This document shows, one piece after another, positions 48,085-58,606 of a stretch of DNA of 64,000 nucleotides. The notes under the pieces were generated by a model. That model was not told the DNA's origin. It did no database searches and saw only the letters and a program-made list of their open reading frames with translations. The stretch lies in NCBI RefSeq assembly GCF_000204925.1, contig NC_015435.1:1753160-1817159 (forward strand), written 5' to 3'. The position numbers were made by a program, and so were the translations under genes. Source of the stretch: Metallosphaera cuprina Ar-4. Its GTDB lineage: Archaea; Thermoproteota; Thermoprotei_A; Sulfolobales; Sulfolobaceae. Positions within the stretch are counted from its first letter, which is position 1. Each line of letters opens with the position of its first letter.

Positions 48085-48420
48085 TCAGGCCGATTTATAT
48101 TTCTTTACTAATCGTACTATATTATCTATATCTTCCTGAGAAAAGGTCTTATTCTCTATAACTAAGATAGCTCTAAGCTCGTCTGGAGTTTCAGGGCATA
48201 TACTACTTATCATTGCCCTTACTTCTTTCTTACTAACTAAGGGCTTGAGTTCTTCCATAAGTTGTTTGGCATTTTCCGAAGAACACTTCTCAATAGAATT
48301 GAGATATTCGAAAGTTTTCTGAAGTATTGAAGATGACCCTGCCTCTATTGCTTCCTTCAGGATCTCTTTAGCTACAGAATAAGGAACATAATCCTCTTCA
48401 ATTATCTGAAATGAAGACAT
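48085..48420 (-). CDS. rpo4: RNA polymerase subunit Rpo4 (RpoF)
   Basis: The 111-residue Rpb4 homologue has N-terminal contacts (EDYVPYSVAKEILKEAI), a central KTFEYLNSIEKCS helix and the HRDC-like C-terminal region. With Rpo7 it forms the stalk that binds RNA and aids initiation and termination. It lies between eL21 and DUF655. Confidence 0.9.
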   Translation of the reverse strand: MSSFQIIEEDYVPYSVAKEILKEAIEAGSSSILQKTFEYLNSIEKCSSENAKQLMEELKPLVSKKEVRAMISSICPETPDELRAILVIENKTFSQEDIDNIVRLVKKYKSA

Positions 48421-48434
48421 TTTGAAAAACCACT

Positions 48435-48734
48435 CTACGACTTAATTTCGACCAGATGTTCTGGCCTAACTATGAGTACCTTTTCTTTCTCTCCTAGAGA
48501 GACTTTTACTTCGTAAGCCTTACCTCTCTTCTTCAGAATAGCCCCTACTTTTCCTTGATACCTCCTATGAGGCATTCCACTATGAGTCGAGGAGTTGATT
48601 TTGATTATAACTTTTTGTCCTTCTTGGAAATCATCCATTAGTCTACCAAGAGAAGGAACTGCCCCCTTTTCTCTAGGCGATTTTTTTAGAAGCTTTCTGC
48701 TTCTAGTTCTATTCCCCCTAGAATGCGAGACCAT
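48435..48734 (-). CDS. rpl21e: Ribosomal protein eL21
   Basis: This basic SH3-like protein of about 99 residues starts MVSHSRGNRTRSRKLLKKSP. GQKVIIKINSSTHSGMPHRR and RYQGKVGAILKKRGKAYEVK follow. I start it at the ATG at 48734; the upstream ATG at 48743 has no supporting signal, and an ATTTAATTTATTA TATA element near 48762-48775 predicts a very short leader. Confidence 0.93.
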   Translation of the reverse strand: MVSHSRGNRTRSRKLLKKSPREKGAVPSLGRLMDDFQEGQKVIIKINSSTHSGMPHRRYQGKVGAILKKRGKAYEVKVSLGEKEKVLIVRPEHLVEIKS

Positions 48735-48816
48735 GAGAAACACTGAGAAACAGAGGAAATGCTAATAAATTAAATTTTCGGATAAACCTTTAAGCACTGG
48801 CTACAAAACATAACAT

Positions 48817-48914
<98 letters not shown>

Positions 48915-49003
48915 CTTCGTTATCTACGAAGAAGTCCTAACTTTATAACACGGTATAATTACAGCGGAAAACTTTTATGGCAAGAGGAGAGATGAGATTT
49001 AGT

Positions 49004-49092
49004 CCCGCCGTAGCTCAGCCCGGTTCAGAGCGCCCGGCTGTAGATAAGGGGCAGTTACCGGGTGGTCCGGGGTTCAAGTCCCCGCGGCGGGA
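49004..49092 (+). tRNA. tRNA-Tyr (GTA) with 13-base intron
   Basis: The acceptor CCCGCCG pairs with CGGCGGG; C1-G72 is the archaeal tyrosine identity pair. The anticodon stem CCCGG/CCGGG (49033-49037, 49058-49062) has loop CTGTAG...A and intron 49044-49056. TATA-like AACTTTTATGG lies about 30 bases upstream. Confidence 0.95.
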
Positions 49093-49187
49093 TTCTCTCT
49101 CGTAAAGTTAAGGTGAGCTATATCGAAACTATATCCACTCAATTTATAAACGCGGCTTAGCCCTACTCTTAATAGGTGTTTCGTTTT

Positions 49188-49415
49188 ATGGCTGAAACCG
49201 CACATAAGCTACTTGCAGAATCAGTAGGTAGTCTAGTCCTAGTAAAGCTAAAGGGTAATAAGGAAGTGAGGGGTTACCTAAAAAGTTACGATCAGCACAT
49301 GAACCTGGTTCTCTCTGACTCGGTAGAGATTCAAAACAACAATGACGAGAAAAAGATGGGGACAATAGTTATAAGAGGGGATAACGTAATCCTCATATCG
49401 CCAATACAGCAATGA
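49188..49415 (+). CDS. Sm-like protein (SmAP, LSm family)
   Basis: This 75-residue Sm fold forms heptameric RNA-binding rings. It has Sm1 ([20 protein letters not shown], with DQHMNLVL) and Sm2 ([13 protein letters not shown]). The RNA-binding Asn in HMNLVL and RGDN are present. I start at the ATG at 49188; a GTG at 49176 would add four residues. It precedes L37e by 13 bases, a conserved archaeal pair. Confidence 0.93.
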   Translation: MAETAHKLLAESVGSLVLVKLKGNKEVRGYLKSYDQHMNLVLSDSVEIQNNNDEKKMGTIVIRGDNVILISPIQQ

Positions 49416-49422
49416 GGTTTGA

Positions 49423-49613
<191 letters not shown>

Positions 49614-49614
<1 letters not shown>

Positions 49615-50525
49615 TGGAATTTGGTTGGAGTTGGCATATCGAGTGGCAGTCCGCATATGAGTTCCACGGTCATCACATAGACCAGGTTCTGGAAGATATA
49701 ACAACCAAATATCAGAGAGTTATGGTAGCCCGTCTAACTAGATTCGGTAAATCGCTGATAATAGATGGTAAAATACAATCTACAGTGTTCGATGAATATA
49801 TATATCACGAAACTTTAGTTCATCCTTTACTTTTATCTCTAAGGAACCCAGAAAGGATCCTAATATTAGGTGGAGGAGAGGGAGCCACTTTAAGAGAGGT
49901 CCTAAGGCATAAAACCGTAAAGAAAGCTGTAATGGTCGATATAGACCAAGCAGTTATAGATTTCGCAAGAAAACATCTTACAGAGTGGCATAGAGGTTCA
50001 TTTGATGATCCAAGAGCAGAAATAGTGATAGATGACGCTCTTAACTTTATCCAAAGGAATAAAGAGACTTTTGATGCAATCATCCTTGATCTTACTGATC
50101 CTATTATGGGCAACTCGTCATACAAGCTATACACGAGAGAGTTTTACGAAAAACTTAGCAATTCGATTAATGAAGGTGGTGGCATAGTAACCCAAGCGAC
50201 ATCACCTTCGTTCAGCATAGACACCTTCTCTGGTATTTATAATACAATTAGATCGGTATACCATACTACAAAGGCATCAATAACGTATGTTCCATCATTT
50301 GATGGACTTTGGGGATTCGTTTATGCGTATAAAGGTAGCGTTGATACCAGAATGTCTTCCGAGACAATAAACAAGTTAATTGAAGATCGAATAAATGGTA
50401 AACTTAGATTTTATGATGGGGAAACCCATTCGACGTTGTTCAACATCCCAAAGAATATTAGAGAAAAACTCTCTTCAGAATCAAGAATATCTACAGAGAA
50501 CAATCCAGTTACCGTTCCTGCTTAA
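49614..50525 (+). CDS. speE: Polyamine aminopropyltransferase (spermidine synthase family)
   Basis: The 303-residue enzyme transfers aminopropyl from decarboxylated AdoMet to a diamine or polyamine. Motifs: [20 protein letters not shown] (about 64-83), [16 protein letters not shown] (about 83-98), [14 protein letters not shown] and the catalytic DLTDP (about 161-165). Crenarchaeal enzymes make thermospermine-, norspermine- or agmatine-derived products, so the acceptor is uncertain. Its start overlaps the eL37 stop. Confidence 0.9.
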
Positions 50526-50559
50526 TTTTTAAGTTTGCACAGATGATACTCTATAAAAT

Positions 50560-50667
50560 GCCGGGGTGCCCGAGCGGACCAAGGGGGTAGGCTCGAGACC
50601 GTTCCAGCGTAAAGGGAGCTACCTACTGCCTCTAAGAGGTACACGGGTTCGAATCCCGTCCCCGGCG
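50560..50667 (+). tRNA. tRNA-Ser (CGA) with 23-base intron
   Basis: The acceptor GCCGGGG pairs with CCCCGGC with discriminator G. The anticodon stem GTAGG/CCTAC has loop CTCGAG...A and intron 50598-50620. A long variable arm (TGCCTCTAAGAGGTA) with its own 5-base stem marks a serine class II tRNA. TTTTTAAG TATA box lies about 30 bases upstream. Confidence 0.94.
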
Positions 50668-50708
50668 TATGACTTAGATTTTTTAGTATGTTAAATAATA
50701 TGATCCAT

Positions 50709-50806
50709 GCGGGGGTGCCCGAGCATGGTCAAAGGGGGTAGGCTCAGGACCTTAGTGAGAACCCTACTGGAGTAGTCCTGCGCGGGTTCAAATCCCGCCC
50801 CCCGCA
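50709..50806 (+). tRNA. tRNA-Leu (CAG) with 13-base intron
   Basis: The acceptor and other arms are identical to the tRNA-Leu (TAA) at 48817. The anticodon stem GTAGG/CCTAC carries loop CTCAGG...C and intron 50749-50761. Position 38 is C rather than the usual A if the intron is placed canonically. An accessory segment begins just after the 3' end. Confidence 0.94.
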
Positions 50807-51334
50807 CGTTAAAAAGCTAGATATGTCAATTTAGGAACAGATAATAAAATAGTTAGAAGAGGCTCGAATCTTAGTTAACGTGACCCAGAACTCTTTTAGC
50901 ATAAAAATAAAATTAGCGATTTTAATACGACCTCCTCAGAAGAAGGAAAGAGGTTTAGGGTTGCAACGCTCCCCTTTCCCAAGTGGGCTGCAGAAAAGAT
51001 AACTATAAGAAACCTAAAGGTAGATGCAGGCCAGAGGAGTACGTAAAACTTCTCTTCATCACTGTAACTTTTTTTGGAACTTTTTGATTTAAATGTGTAT
51101 ACTATAGTAAGGATTCGCACGAAGTTCCTCTTTCTTTGCATCGAAAATGTAGAACTCAGATGGCTGAAAGATAACTGAAAGCCCGGGTTATGAGGCTAAA
51201 GGTACTGTTCCTGCATAGAATATAAACCATACAGTTGTGAATGTAACGAAAGAACTTGGAATTATATATAACGTAAGAGAAGGCTTAAAATGCTTACCAA
51301 CGAGATGATAAACTGAGCTGACGTTGTGATAAAG
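50807..51334. other. Gene-poor stretch, probably decayed sequence
   Basis: No reading frame here has a good start, coding pattern and recognisable product. The 81-codon frame on the minus strand (50896-51141) has an unnatural composition and no upstream signals. Short plus-strand frames are broken by many stops. A TATA-like GGCTTAAAATGC (about 51283-51294) precedes the small ORF at 51335. The stretch looks like the residue of an older insertion. Confidence 0.5.
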
Positions 51335-51493
51335 ATGAGCTGCTTCGTTAAAGATGTATGTCCTGCATCAATTCTTACTAGAACGCAGAGAAAACTCATT
51401 AAATGGAACATTAATAATTCAAATGACAAATTAATTGAAAGAGAAAGGAAAATTAGGGATGAAATGAAATCAAGGATCTTGAGGTCAGCATGA
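51335..51493 (+). CDS. 52-aa ORF translationally coupled to ArsB
   Basis: The peptide starts MSCFVKDVCPASILTRTQRK and ends in a charged helix, LIERERKIRDEMKSRILRSA. Its TGA overlaps the arsB ATG in an ATGA junction, a strong sign that it is translated. The Leu-Thr-x-x-Gln-Arg ... Glu-Arg ... Ile-Arg pattern is like a short helical domain found at the start of some archaeal regulators, but that is only a resemblance. It may be a remnant of a regulator or a leader peptide. Confidence 0.5.
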   Translation: MSCFVKDVCPASILTRTQRKLIKWNINNSNDKLIERERKIRDEMKSRILRSA

Positions 51494-52773
51494 AGTTCAT
51501 GCTGATAGTTTCATTTGTTATATTCCTAGCCACGCTGGCGATGGTCATAATAAGGCCTAGAAATATAGGGATTGGGTATTCCGCAATTGCTGGCGCCGTG
51601 GCAAGTTTGCTACTTGGAATAACCACGGTACGCGATGTGTACATAGTGTGGGGGATCGTCTGGAACGCCACTTTCACCTTTGTAGCGGTGATAATAGCGT
51701 CACTAATTTTTGATGAGGCTGGATTCTTTGAATATGCAGCAGTAAGGATAGCTAAATTTGCTAACGGTAACGGCTTAAAATTATTTGTACTGATCATAGT
51801 GCTTGGCGCCGGGATTTCTGCAGTTTTTGCAAACGATGGCACAGCGCTGATCCTAACGCCTATAGTCTACACATTGTTGACCAGGGTAGGAGTGGATAAG
51901 AAGCATGTAGTGCCATTTATAATGGCTACTGGTTTCATAGCTGATTCGGCGAGCCTACCACTCGTAGTGAGCAACCTTGTTAACATAGTGACAGCAAGCT
52001 ATTTCTCGATTTCCTTCCTGGATTACGCTAGAGTGATGATCCTGCCTGACCTGATGGCAATAATAGCTAGCCTGGCTTTTATGTTATTGTACTTCAAGAA
52101 TAGCATTCCGTATAAATACGATGTCAAAAAGCTTGACAATCCCGAAGATGCAATAAAGGATCCCCTTACTTTTAGGCTGGCAATGCCAACCATTATACTA
52201 CTGATAATATCGTATTCAATAGGTGGAATATATAACGTGCCTGTAGCGTTTATAGCTGTCCCAGTTGTTGCCGTGCTCTTTCTGGTTGCCAGGATAAATG
52301 GAAAAATAAACACGAACAGGATACTGCGCGTTGCTCCATGGCAGATAGTGATCTTCTCTCTAGGAATGTACCTGGTGGTCTTTGGGCTTGGCAGGGAAGG
52401 TTTTACAGAGATCCTTTTCTCCTTGCTTGCTACATTTTCCAAGTTAGGAGGACCATTTCCGACTTTACTTTCAGGTTACCTTTTTGCATTGATTGCAGCA
52501 ACAATGAATAACATGCCTTCAGTTATGATCGGGAACCTTGCTATTTCAAGGTTCACTGACCCAGCTTCTCTGATATATGCCAACGTTATAGGGAATGACA
52601 TAGGTCCTAAGTTTACGCCTATAGGTTCCCTTGCTACTCTTCTCTGGCTTTACACGCTTGATAGGAAGGGAGGAATAAAAATTTCCGCAATGTACTACAT
52701 GAAAATTGGGTTCTTGATAGCAATACCTGTGCTATCGTTTTCCCTCCTTGCGTTGTGGTTGGTCACTACATGA
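51490..52773 (+). CDS. arsB: ArsB/NhaD-family anion permease, probable arsenite efflux pump
   Basis: This 427-residue membrane protein has about 11-12 helices. FANDGTALILTPIVY (about 113-127) and the mirrored MNNMPSVMIGNLAI late in the protein (about 339-352) are the repeat motifs of the ArsB/IT superfamily, which exports arsenite and antimonite. Codon use is unlike the neighbours: CTG, GCC and GGC are frequent. No arsR or arsA gene is adjacent. I infer recent transfer, perhaps from another acidophile. Confidence 0.82.
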   Translation: MKFMLIVSFVIFLATLAMVIIRPRNIGIGYSAIAGAVASLLLGITTVRDVYIVWGIVWNATFTFVAVIIASLIFDEAGFFEYAAVRIAKFANGNGLKLFVLIIVLGAGISAVFANDGTALILTPIVYTLLTRVGVDKKHVVPFIMATGFIADSASLPLVVSNLVNIVTASYFSISFLDYARVMILPDLMAIIASLAFMLLYFKNSIPYKYDVKKLDNPEDAIKDPLTFRLAMPTIILLIISYSIGGIYNVPVAFIAVPVVAVLFLVARINGKINTNRILRVAPWQIVIFSLGMYLVVFGLGREGFTEILFSLLATFSKLGGPFPTLLSGYLFALIAATMNNMPSVMIGNLAISRFTDPASLIYANVIGNDIGPKFTPIGSLATLLWLYTLDRKGGIKISAMYYMKIGFLIAIPVLSFSLLALWLVTT

Positions 52774-54149
52774 TTTACATCCATGTAATAAATGGTACTT
52801 TTTGTAGTAACAGGTGAGCTATCACGCCCTTGTGGACTGCAACTGTGTGACTTAGATAATGCTACGTTCTCATATGGGCTACGTTTCATTTCAATATGCT
52901 AAGTATTCCCAAGCGTCTGTATCGGATAATTAAAATCGAGCATGGAATTGCATTATTGACATATATGGATTACCTGTTTTATAGGTTCAGCCTTAGCAGG
53001 CAGAACACTACAAATCTACCTGGCTCAATATTGGTCCACGTCTTTAAGAATCCGCGGAATTCTCTTAAGTATGTTTGGTAGATTCTTCAAAAAAGGTTTA
53101 AACCCCAATTGTGTCCACTTCGATTTTCTTAGTTATCTAAAATGCTATGAAATAATAAACTAGAAATGTGTTAAATTGAGGCATATCTATGATATCTTAG
53201 ATTAAGACCGTATCACAATGTGATTCTCTTTCGTAATAGAGGATCAACTTTCGGCGTTATATTTGAAGTGGTGGCAGCATTGTCTTTGAAGATCTGTATG
53301 CTTGCTTATAAGAAAACAGTTAATCACTAATCAAGAAGTATCTGAATTTATGCTAATGTTCTATATAATCTCTATTTTATGTGTAATAAGAGAAATTTTC
53401 AATAAAGAAATTAGCACAACGTTTCAACACATTTTAGAAAGCGCTTAGGACATTTACGACGAACAGTAATAGAAAGAGATGAACTCATAGCTTCAAATAA
53501 TGAGAGGATCGCGGCATCACAGACAAGTAAACCTCTATTCTTAAAGGACTCCATGTTAGACGAGGACGAACCAGTGAATAAGTAGATAAAAAACCATTCT
53601 ATGTTAATCGGCTAAAATTAATGACGTTATCTCTACCTTGCATGTACTCCAAAGGATTGCAGATTGGGAAACTTTTAGATTGCAGAACAGGTTTACCCTC
53701 CGATTGCCTTCAACAGGGCGTTGGGAATCTCGAAGACGTGCTGACACAAAACATCAGACATAACGATAACGAGTTTGATTGCATCTCTGTAGTAAAGCAC
53801 AGAGGGAATAAATTTTTGTTGACGAGGTCCAGGTATATAGGCTAGGAATCAAAAACCTTGGCGATGCGTCGGTATTTAGGCATTGAACCTGAGTATTATC
53901 TGAAATTTGAAAATCTACAACTTATGATTAGATCTTTAAGTTGAAACCTAATGATGTCAGGGACAAGGAAATATCGAGAGGTGTTTTATTGGATATGAAA
54001 GAGAGAAACAGGAAAGAAAAGACACTTAACTAAAAACAAAAGTTGCAAGGATACTTGTTGAGTCTCATAGATTCAGAAAGAATTAATATTGCTATAGAAG
54101 AATAAAACGTTAGGATTTTTCTATCTTATCTATATCCCCTATGATGGAG
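52774..54149. other. 1.4-kb decayed region without a convincing gene
   Basis: This stretch holds only short frames. One at 52896-53081 (61 codons) and one at 53621-53845 (74 codons) lack supporting signals and known motifs. An open stretch of about 50 codons near 53429-53585 includes a plausible protein-like segment (VIERDELIASNNERIAASQT) but no start. Together with the ArsB codon bias this suggests an old integrated segment eroded between tRNA-Leu and tRNA-Val. I found no intact transposase or terminal repeats. Confidence 0.5.
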
Positions 54150-54224
54150 TGGGCCCGCTGGGATTTGAACCCAGGACCTCCGCTGTGTCAGAGCGGCATC
54201 CTAACCAGGCTAGACGACGGGCCC
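54150..54224 (-). tRNA. tRNA-Val (GAC), intronless
   Basis: On the minus strand the acceptor GGGCCCG pairs with CGGGCCC with discriminator A. The anticodon stem CCGCT/AGCGG encloses CTGACAC, anticodon GAC. The T arm CTGGG TTCAAAT CCCAG is intact. An ATTTTTAAGTA TATA box lies about 30 bases upstream (near 54248-54258). Confidence 0.96.
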
Positions 54225-54311
54225 CTTAGTCTGTAAGTATAGTATACTTAAAAATTTAGTTTCCATCATCTCTTTTAGAGGCAATAATAAGAAGAAACAT
54301 GATAGGTAATT

Positions 54312-56213
54312 TTAGGCGAGCCTCAAACTATCTAATATTGTTGGAGCGAAAATGTTTGCCCCTCCCAGACCTAGCCTCTCCCTACGCTGTCTCTCTACTA
54401 CTTTCTTAAACTCTCTTATTGCATTGGCTTCTCCATGGTTTAGTATTACGTTCCTGGGTTTAGGCGTTATATCCCCTAAGAAATTCAGCAACTGCCATTT
54501 GTCAGAGTGACCAGAGAATCCATCTATCGGTGTAGTTTCTAAGTTAACCTTTATGTTATCAACCCTACCATCTCTACCTATTATCTGGATTTCTCTAGCT
54601 CCGTCTCTCACCTTTCTTCCTAGCGTACCTTCTGCTTGATAACTAACGAACACTAGACTGTTTCTTGAATCAGGTGCCAATTCCTTAAAAAATTCAACAG
54701 CAGGGCCTCCGTTTAACATTCCAGATGTAGCTAAAATTATACTTGGTTCTCCATGAGCTACATCTTCTCTGTATCCTTCAATTCTCTTAAAGAGATCGGA
54801 CGTGAAAGGATTCTCGTCCTTAAACAAGATCGAGTCCCTTACTTCTTTACCGAGCCATTCAGGGTAAGCTGTATGTATTGCGGTTACCTCATCAAATAAT
54901 CCAGTAACGTAAACCGGAACCTCTGGGATCATTTTCTTTTTCATTGCGTCGTTAATCACTAACATTATTTCTTGTCCTCTACCTACAGCTAATACTGGAA
55001 TTAATACTTTACCTCCTCTATTAATTGTATTATTGATGGTTTCTATAAGTTTCTTCTCCGATTGATCTCTATTGGTCTGTTCTTGAACTCCGTATGTGGT
55101 TTCCATAATTAATGTATCTACTCTAGGAAATTCGGATACGGCTCTATCTAACAGTCTAGTTCTAGCGTATTTGAAATCTCCAGTGTAAACCAGGTTATGG
55201 ACTCCGTCTCCTATATGAAGATGGGCCATTGCTGATCCAATTATGTGCCCAGCGTTATAGAACGTTAACCTGATATCAGGCGCTATATCTGTTACCTCCT
55301 CGTAGTCCAGTGTTATCGTATGAAGAAGTTCCTTCCTCACTTCTTTAGCTGAATATGGTAAAGGTCTTCCTTCTTTATCTGCAACGTCTAACATATCTAG
55401 CTGCATTAGAGCCATGATATCTCGAGTAGGTTGAGTAGTGTAAACAGGTCCCTCATAGCCATACTTGAAGAGAAATGGAATCATTCCGCTGTGATCTAAA
55501 TGCGCATGAGTCAATACTACTGCATCTAAATCTTCTAACCTTAACTGATCTATGTCTAGTTTAGGGAACATCCTCTCTCCGAAATTTACGCTTGGATTTA
55601 CTCCTACGTCCATTAGTATCCTACTTTCAGGAGTCTCGACTAGAACAGCGGATCTACCTACCTCCTGAAACGCTCCCAGAGCTGTAACTCTTACATATCT
55701 ATCTTTGAAGAGTAACTCTCTATGAATTCTCTCTCCAAAGATCTTCAGTATTTTCGATCTATACTCCGTTTCGTTATACATGTGAGTGAGAACGCTTTCT
55801 ACGGTCCTTGATTTGATTGGAGGCTCTCTAATTATTATAGGTCTCCAATAAGTTTCTACGAATATTTTTTGTTGAATTAATCCCTTTTTTCCTATAACTA
55901 GTCCTGGTTTCTTTGCCTTAATTAATACCTCTCCTAATTCATCATCGAACTTTATATCAGAAATCTGAGCTTCGCTTGGCACAAAGTTTTTGATTATCTC
56001 TATCGTTTCCTTTTCTGACTTTCTAACACTGCTATCCGCCTTAATTACTATCCTTTTCTTTATTTCTTTAACTATCTTCCTCACTAAATCCATCTTATCG
56101 CCTAGAATCGACGGATTTTTTACATAGACTGCTATCTCAGGTCCCTCAAACTCAATTCTAGTAATCTGAGCTTCCTTTGGAATTCCATTGTAGATTGCAG
56201 ATATTATTCCCAT
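54312..56213 (-). CDS. fttA: FttA/aCPSF1, beta-CASP transcription-termination ribonuclease
   Basis: This is the archaeal CPSF73-like factor that cleaves nascent RNA and ends transcription. Numbered from the ATG at 56213 it has 633 residues: an N-terminal KH pair (VIGKKG at 106-111), the metallo-beta-lactamase signature THAHLDH (235-241), METTYG, then the beta-CASP region with [10 protein letters not shown] and the C-terminal LNHGE. The in-frame extension to 56321 would overlap the divergent egsA and is not conserved-looking, so 56213 is preferred. TTTATTTGG upstream is a plausible TATA box. Confidence 0.94.
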   Translation of the reverse strand: MGIISAIYNGIPKEAQITRIEFEGPEIAVYVKNPSILGDKMDLVRKIVKEIKKRIVIKADSSVRKSEKETIEIIKNFVPSEAQISDIKFDDELGEVLIKAKKPGLVIGKKGLIQQKIFVETYWRPIIIREPPIKSRTVESVLTHMYNETEYRSKILKIFGERIHRELLFKDRYVRVTALGAFQEVGRSAVLVETPESRILMDVGVNPSVNFGERMFPKLDIDQLRLEDLDAVVLTHAHLDHSGMIPFLFKYGYEGPVYTTQPTRDIMALMQLDMLDVADKEGRPLPYSAKEVRKELLHTITLDYEEVTDIAPDIRLTFYNAGHIIGSAMAHLHIGDGVHNLVYTGDFKYARTRLLDRAVSEFPRVDTLIMETTYGVQEQTNRDQSEKKLIETINNTINRGGKVLIPVLAVGRGQEIMLVINDAMKKKMIPEVPVYVTGLFDEVTAIHTAYPEWLGKEVRDSILFKDENPFTSDLFKRIEGYREDVAHGEPSIILATSGMLNGGPAVEFFKELAPDSRNSLVFVSYQAEGTLGRKVRDGAREIQIIGRDGRVDNIKVNLETTPIDGFSGHSDKWQLLNFLGDITPKPRNVILNHGEANAIREFKKVVERQRRERLGLGGANIFAPTILDSLRLA

Positions 56214-56274
56214 CCTAAAATTGGACACCTGTATCACCAAATAAACAAAGAAATCCGGCAGGCATAGGTAATTC

Positions 56275-56290
56275 TTTATTATATTTAAAT
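56275..56290 (+). promoter_or_regulatory. TATA box of egsA
   Basis: TTTATTATATTTAAAT lies 20-28 bases before the ATG at 56304, which predicts a leaderless transcript, the common state in Sulfolobales. Confidence 0.55.
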
Positions 56291-56303
56291 CTTCTTTCAT
56301 ACT

Positions 56304-57359
56304 ATGGAGATTCAAGAGCATATTATTGAGCTTCCGAAGAAGGTTTACATCGGAACTGGAATTTTATCTAAATTAAAAGATTATCTTTTCCAATTAAATG
56401 TAACAAGCCCTCTATTAATAGTTACTGGACCTAATGTAAGAAAAATTGTAATAGATAAAATATTAGATAACTTGAACGAGATAAATAAAATAGAACTGAT
56501 AGAAGTAAATGATTCGACGATAGACGAGGTAAACAGGGTCGAGGAGAAGGCTAAGGGGTCCAATCTAAAGTTTATACTTGGTATAGGTGGAGGAAAGACG
56601 ATAGATGTAACAAAATATGCTGCGTACAAGCTGAATGTAAATTTCATAAGTATCCCAACTGCCCCCTCTCATGACGGTATAGCATCTCCTTTCGCTTCAA
56701 TTAAGGGACTCGGGAAGCCTGTATCGGTAAAGGCAAAGATGCCCTATGCCATCATAGCTGACATTGACGTCCTGAGTACGGCCCCACGGAGATTAATTAA
56801 CTCTGGTATTGGAGACACCCTTGGCAAACTCGTTGCGGTTAGAGACTGGAAACTTGCGTCTAAGCTAACTGGAGAGTATTATGGCGATTATACCGCCTCT
56901 CTTGCCATTCTCTCTGCTAAACACGCTTTAAGTTGCACAAGAATAATACATAGGGATTTAAAATATAGCGTAAGGCTTTTGGTTGAAGCGTTAATTAGCA
57001 GCGGAATAGCGATGGGAATGGCCGGCAGTACCAGACCAGCTAGCGGGTCAGAGCATTTGTTTGCCCATGCAGTAGATCTACTTCAACCTAATGCAGCGCT
57101 ACATGGCGAATTGGTAGGTATCGGCACGGTGATTATGGCTTACATTCACGGTATTAATTGGAGGGAGATTAAGAGGGCTTTAAATAGGATAGGATTACCA
57201 ACGAATGTAAAGGAGCTCGGGATATCTAACGAGGTAATAATTAAGGCACTGACCGTGGCTCACAGCATAAGACCCGAAAGATACACTATACTTGGAGACA
57301 GGGGATTAACGTGGAGCTCTGCTGAGAAAGTAGTAAGGGACACTGGAATTATTGACTAA
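56304..57359 (+). CDS. egsA: sn-Glycerol-1-phosphate dehydrogenase
   Basis: This 351-residue enzyme makes the archaeal lipid backbone glycerol-1-phosphate from dihydroxyacetone phosphate. It has the iron-dependent dehydrogenase fold: [16 protein letters not shown] (about 92-107), the [17 protein letters not shown] segment, GDTLGKL and the zinc-binding HLFAHAVD and HGELVGIG histidines. It converges with the FKBP gene, overlapping by 11 bases. Confidence 0.95.
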   Translation: MEIQEHIIELPKKVYIGTGILSKLKDYLFQLNVTSPLLIVTGPNVRKIVIDKILDNLNEINKIELIEVNDSTIDEVNRVEEKAKGSNLKFILGIGGGKTIDVTKYAAYKLNVNFISIPTAPSHDGIASPFASIKGLGKPVSVKAKMPYAIIADIDVLSTAPRRLINSGIGDTLGKLVAVRDWKLASKLTGEYYGDYTASLAILSAKHALSCTRIIHRDLKYSVRLLVEALISSGIAMGMAGSTRPASGSEHLFAHAVDLLQPNAALHGELVGIGTVIMAYIHGINWREIKRALNRIGLPTNVKELGISNEVIIKALTVAHSIRPERYTILGDRGLTWSSAEKVVRDTGIID

Positions 57360-58047
57360 TTACAGACTTGGTAAATACCTCTTCGTATACTACAGAGATC
57401 TCATCAATAACATACTTCAGTATATCTCTAGCTAAGAGGAGTTTCCTTGATTGGATATCTTCTAACATGAAAATCTTTTCTGGTATTGTGATTTTCAAAG
57501 TCTTCTTGTCCTCTGATAGTTGAGCTGTTGGCTTCTCGACGCCAGAGAACCATCTTTCAATCAACGCATCTATTTTCTCTTTATCATCTACTAACTGCTT
57601 TACCACCTTGACTTTATACACTAGCGTTTTACCCGCTAAAGGGTGGTTTAGATCGATATAAACTCTACCACCGCTCACACTCTTTATTATCCCAACAGAT
57701 CCGTCAGAAAACCTTACAGGCAAGCCAGGATATGGAGTTATTCCTTGTTTTCTAACCTCTCCGAGTGACATTACCTTAACTTTAGAAGGATCTCTAGGTC
57801 CATAAGCGTTATCTGGAGTAACTTCTATTTCTTTCTCTTCGTCTAGGTTAAGGTTATATAGACTTTCCTCCAATCCTTTAATTAATCTATGCTCTCCTAA
57901 AATGACGAGTTGAGGACCGTATTTACGACCTTCGTTGTAAATGTTAGCCTTTTTAGCCTCTTCCTCTACGGTCGTGTCTATAATTTCCTGTGTATTTTTA
58001 TCCTTTCCTGTATAATTTATATAAATGAAGTCCTTGTCTTTAAACAT
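57349..58047 (-). CDS. FKBP-type peptidyl-prolyl isomerase (archaeal SlyD-like, long form)
   Basis: The FKBP domain starts [18 protein letters not shown] and has the aromatic pocket pieces [13 protein letters not shown] and [20 protein letters not shown]. The IF domain insert is flanked by [29 protein letters not shown] is the FKBP C-terminal strand. An extra C-terminal domain of about 80 residues is typical of archaeal long FKBPs. The ATG at 58047 is preferred, with TTTAAAAT near 58074 as TATA box. Confidence 0.9.
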   Translation of the reverse strand: MFKDKDFIYINYTGKDKNTQEIIDTTVEEEAKKANIYNEGRKYGPQLVILGEHRLIKGLEESLYNLNLDEEKEIEVTPDNAYGPRDPSKVKVMSLGEVRKQGITPYPGLPVRFSDGSVGIIKSVSGGRVYIDLNHPLAGKTLVYKVKVVKQLVDDKEKIDALIERWFSGVEKPTAQLSEDKKTLKITIPEKIFMLEDIQSRKLLLARDILKYVIDEISVVYEEVFTKSVISQ

Positions 58048-58259
58048 GATGATCAAAGCTCATAATTATATGGAATTTTAAAATTAGCCTAAATACGTAG
58101 AAGTAGTGGTTGATCTAAGCTACCGTAACTGCTACTAGGTAAATAAAATGCCTTCAATTTGGTCGTCTAAGTATTTACAGAAGAATCAAACAACTTTTGG
58201 TTAGGTCAGCCAATAAGATAACCTATTAAAGAAAATTTCTAAATTACGCAACAATAAAC

Positions 58260-58333
58260 TGGGCCCGGAGGGATTTGAACCCTCGACCACGCGGTTATGA
58301 GCCGCGCGCTCTACCTAGCTGAGCTACGGGCCC
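58260..58333 (-). tRNA. tRNA with CAT anticodon (Ile2 or Met), intronless
   Basis: On the minus strand the acceptor GGGCCCG pairs with CGGGCCC with discriminator A. The anticodon stem CGCGG/CCGCG encloses CTCATAA. The lack of the initiator A1-U72 pair and three G-C pairs excludes initiator tRNA. The absence of an intron and the GGGCCCGTAGCTCAG start favour the agmatidine-modified tRNA-Ile2, but elongator Met cannot be ruled out. Confidence 0.9.
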
Positions 58334-58606
58334 TCTACCTATCTTAGTAAAGTTTCCATTTTTAAGGCTTACGACGAAGAAGTAAGACGAATCTAAAGGT
58401 TTAATTAGAATTTAAAATGACTATCAAAGATTTAATTTAACAGGTGTAAGTGGACCAAGCTATCTTGACTGAGGTTGGGATCAATAGCTCATGATATTTT
58501 TATGAAATTAAATATCTAAGAAATTAATATTAAAGTAATCTCATTAAAACTATAAATTTAACTAATAATATTTTAAGTATATAACCTAAAACATTGAGTT
58601 GAGAGA

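Noticed and set aside
50896-51141. 81-codon minus-strand frame after tRNA-Leu
   Set aside because: No start signals, no recognisable family, and a Ser/Leu/Phe-rich composition like other antisense frames; better read as decayed DNA.
51301-51350. C/D box sRNA suggested by GATGATA, CTGA and AAGATGA
   Set aside because: The boxes are only a few bases apart, leaving no room for a guide.
51453-52442. Two long minus-strand frames opposite arsB
   Set aside because: They mirror a GC-richer foreign gene, where antisense frames stay open by chance; their residues show no motif.
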